A stretch of 5,572 bases of DNA. Source: Balneolales bacterium. Its GTDB lineage: Bacteria; Bacteroidota; Rhodothermia; Balneolales; Balneolaceae. A model generated the notes under the pieces. The model was not told the DNA's origin, searched no databases, and saw only the letters and a list, made by a program, of their open reading frames with translations. The position numbers were made by a program, and so were the translations under genes. The DNA lies in assembly GCA_022360375.1 (NCBI GenBank), contig JAKSCW010000191.1, positions 1 to 5,572 on the forward strand, given 5' to 3'. This document shows positions 5,556 through 5,572 of the stretch, piece after piece (the stretch's first letter is position 1; every line of letters begins with the position of its first letter).

Positions 5556-5572
5556 GAAACTTGGAATAATTC

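Larger units (their letters stand above)
3511..5572. other. non-coding, eukaryote-like (possibly cnidarian) repeat-rich DNA
   Basis: These 2 kb carry no convincing intact gene on either strand; open frames are short and broken by stops. They contain AT-rich low complexity (3802-3836), several palindromes, a recent 51-bp tandem duplication, a GGGCCC-based hairpin and degenerate end repeats, listed separately. This is very unlike the dense coding of the first 3.5 kb. The blocks around 3837-3849 and 5264-5320 resemble dispersed repeats I recall from coral and sea-anemone genomes; this is recollection, not a search result. A decayed mobile element inserted in a bacterial genome is the main alternative. 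Confidence 0.6.

Noticed and set aside
1..5572. CRISPR array, toxin-antitoxin or defence system
   Set aside because: No regularly spaced repeats with unique spacers and no gene of such families is visible; the repeats at 5050-5151 and 5394-5555 are two-copy or degenerate.

Overview
This window looks like two unrelated pieces of DNA joined at about position 3500. The left 3.5 kb is compact bacterial DNA, with a partial upstream gene tail, three tightly packed genes and the first part of a fourth, all on the + strand. The best guess for the source is a member of the Bacteroidota/Balneolota/Rhodothermota group. This rests on the folP-cdaA gene pair, which I associate with that group, on a promoter of the TTG-N19-TAnnTTTG type before the first complete gene, on two TTG starts, and on moderate GC content. 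No 16S or marker phylogeny can be done here.

Bacterial part. Positions 1-96 hold an open frame that probably is the C-terminus of an upstream gene. Next come fdxA (7Fe ferredoxin, 197-532), folP (dihydropteroate synthase, 526-1341, overlapping fdxA by 7 bp) and cdaA (membrane diadenylate cyclase making c-di-AMP, 1355-2167, 13 bp after folP with a clear Shine-Dalgarno). These three are almost certainly one transcript. After a gap of nearly 190 bp comes mutB, the large subunit of adenosylcobalamin-dependent methylmalonyl-CoA mutase (start at 2356 or 2353). It is family-like up to the DPFGGSW motif at about 3501 and then loses all resemblance. The open frame runs on to 3630 with an unrelated tail, so the second half of the enzyme, including any cobalamin-binding domain, is absent.

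Right part (about 3510-5572). Some 2 kb has no convincing intact gene, no bacterial gene density, AT-rich low complexity and several short repeats: a 51-bp tandem duplication, a GGGCCCGTT/AACGGGCCC hairpin, a 14-bp palindrome and degenerate CCCGA/CTCGG repeats at the end. The hairpin block and a TGACGTCACGTGA block resemble, from memory, dispersed repeats of anthozoan cnidarian (coral or anemone) genomes. A stretch on the minus strand (3825-4085) reads like a decayed protein-coding sequence. The simplest reading is a chimera of bacterial symbiont or contaminant DNA with host DNA. A real bacterial insertion in an animal genome, or a mobile element inside mutB, are less likely alternatives.

I see no CRISPR array, rRNA, tRNA or defence system, and no convincing new biological system. 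The item most worth checking is the junction.
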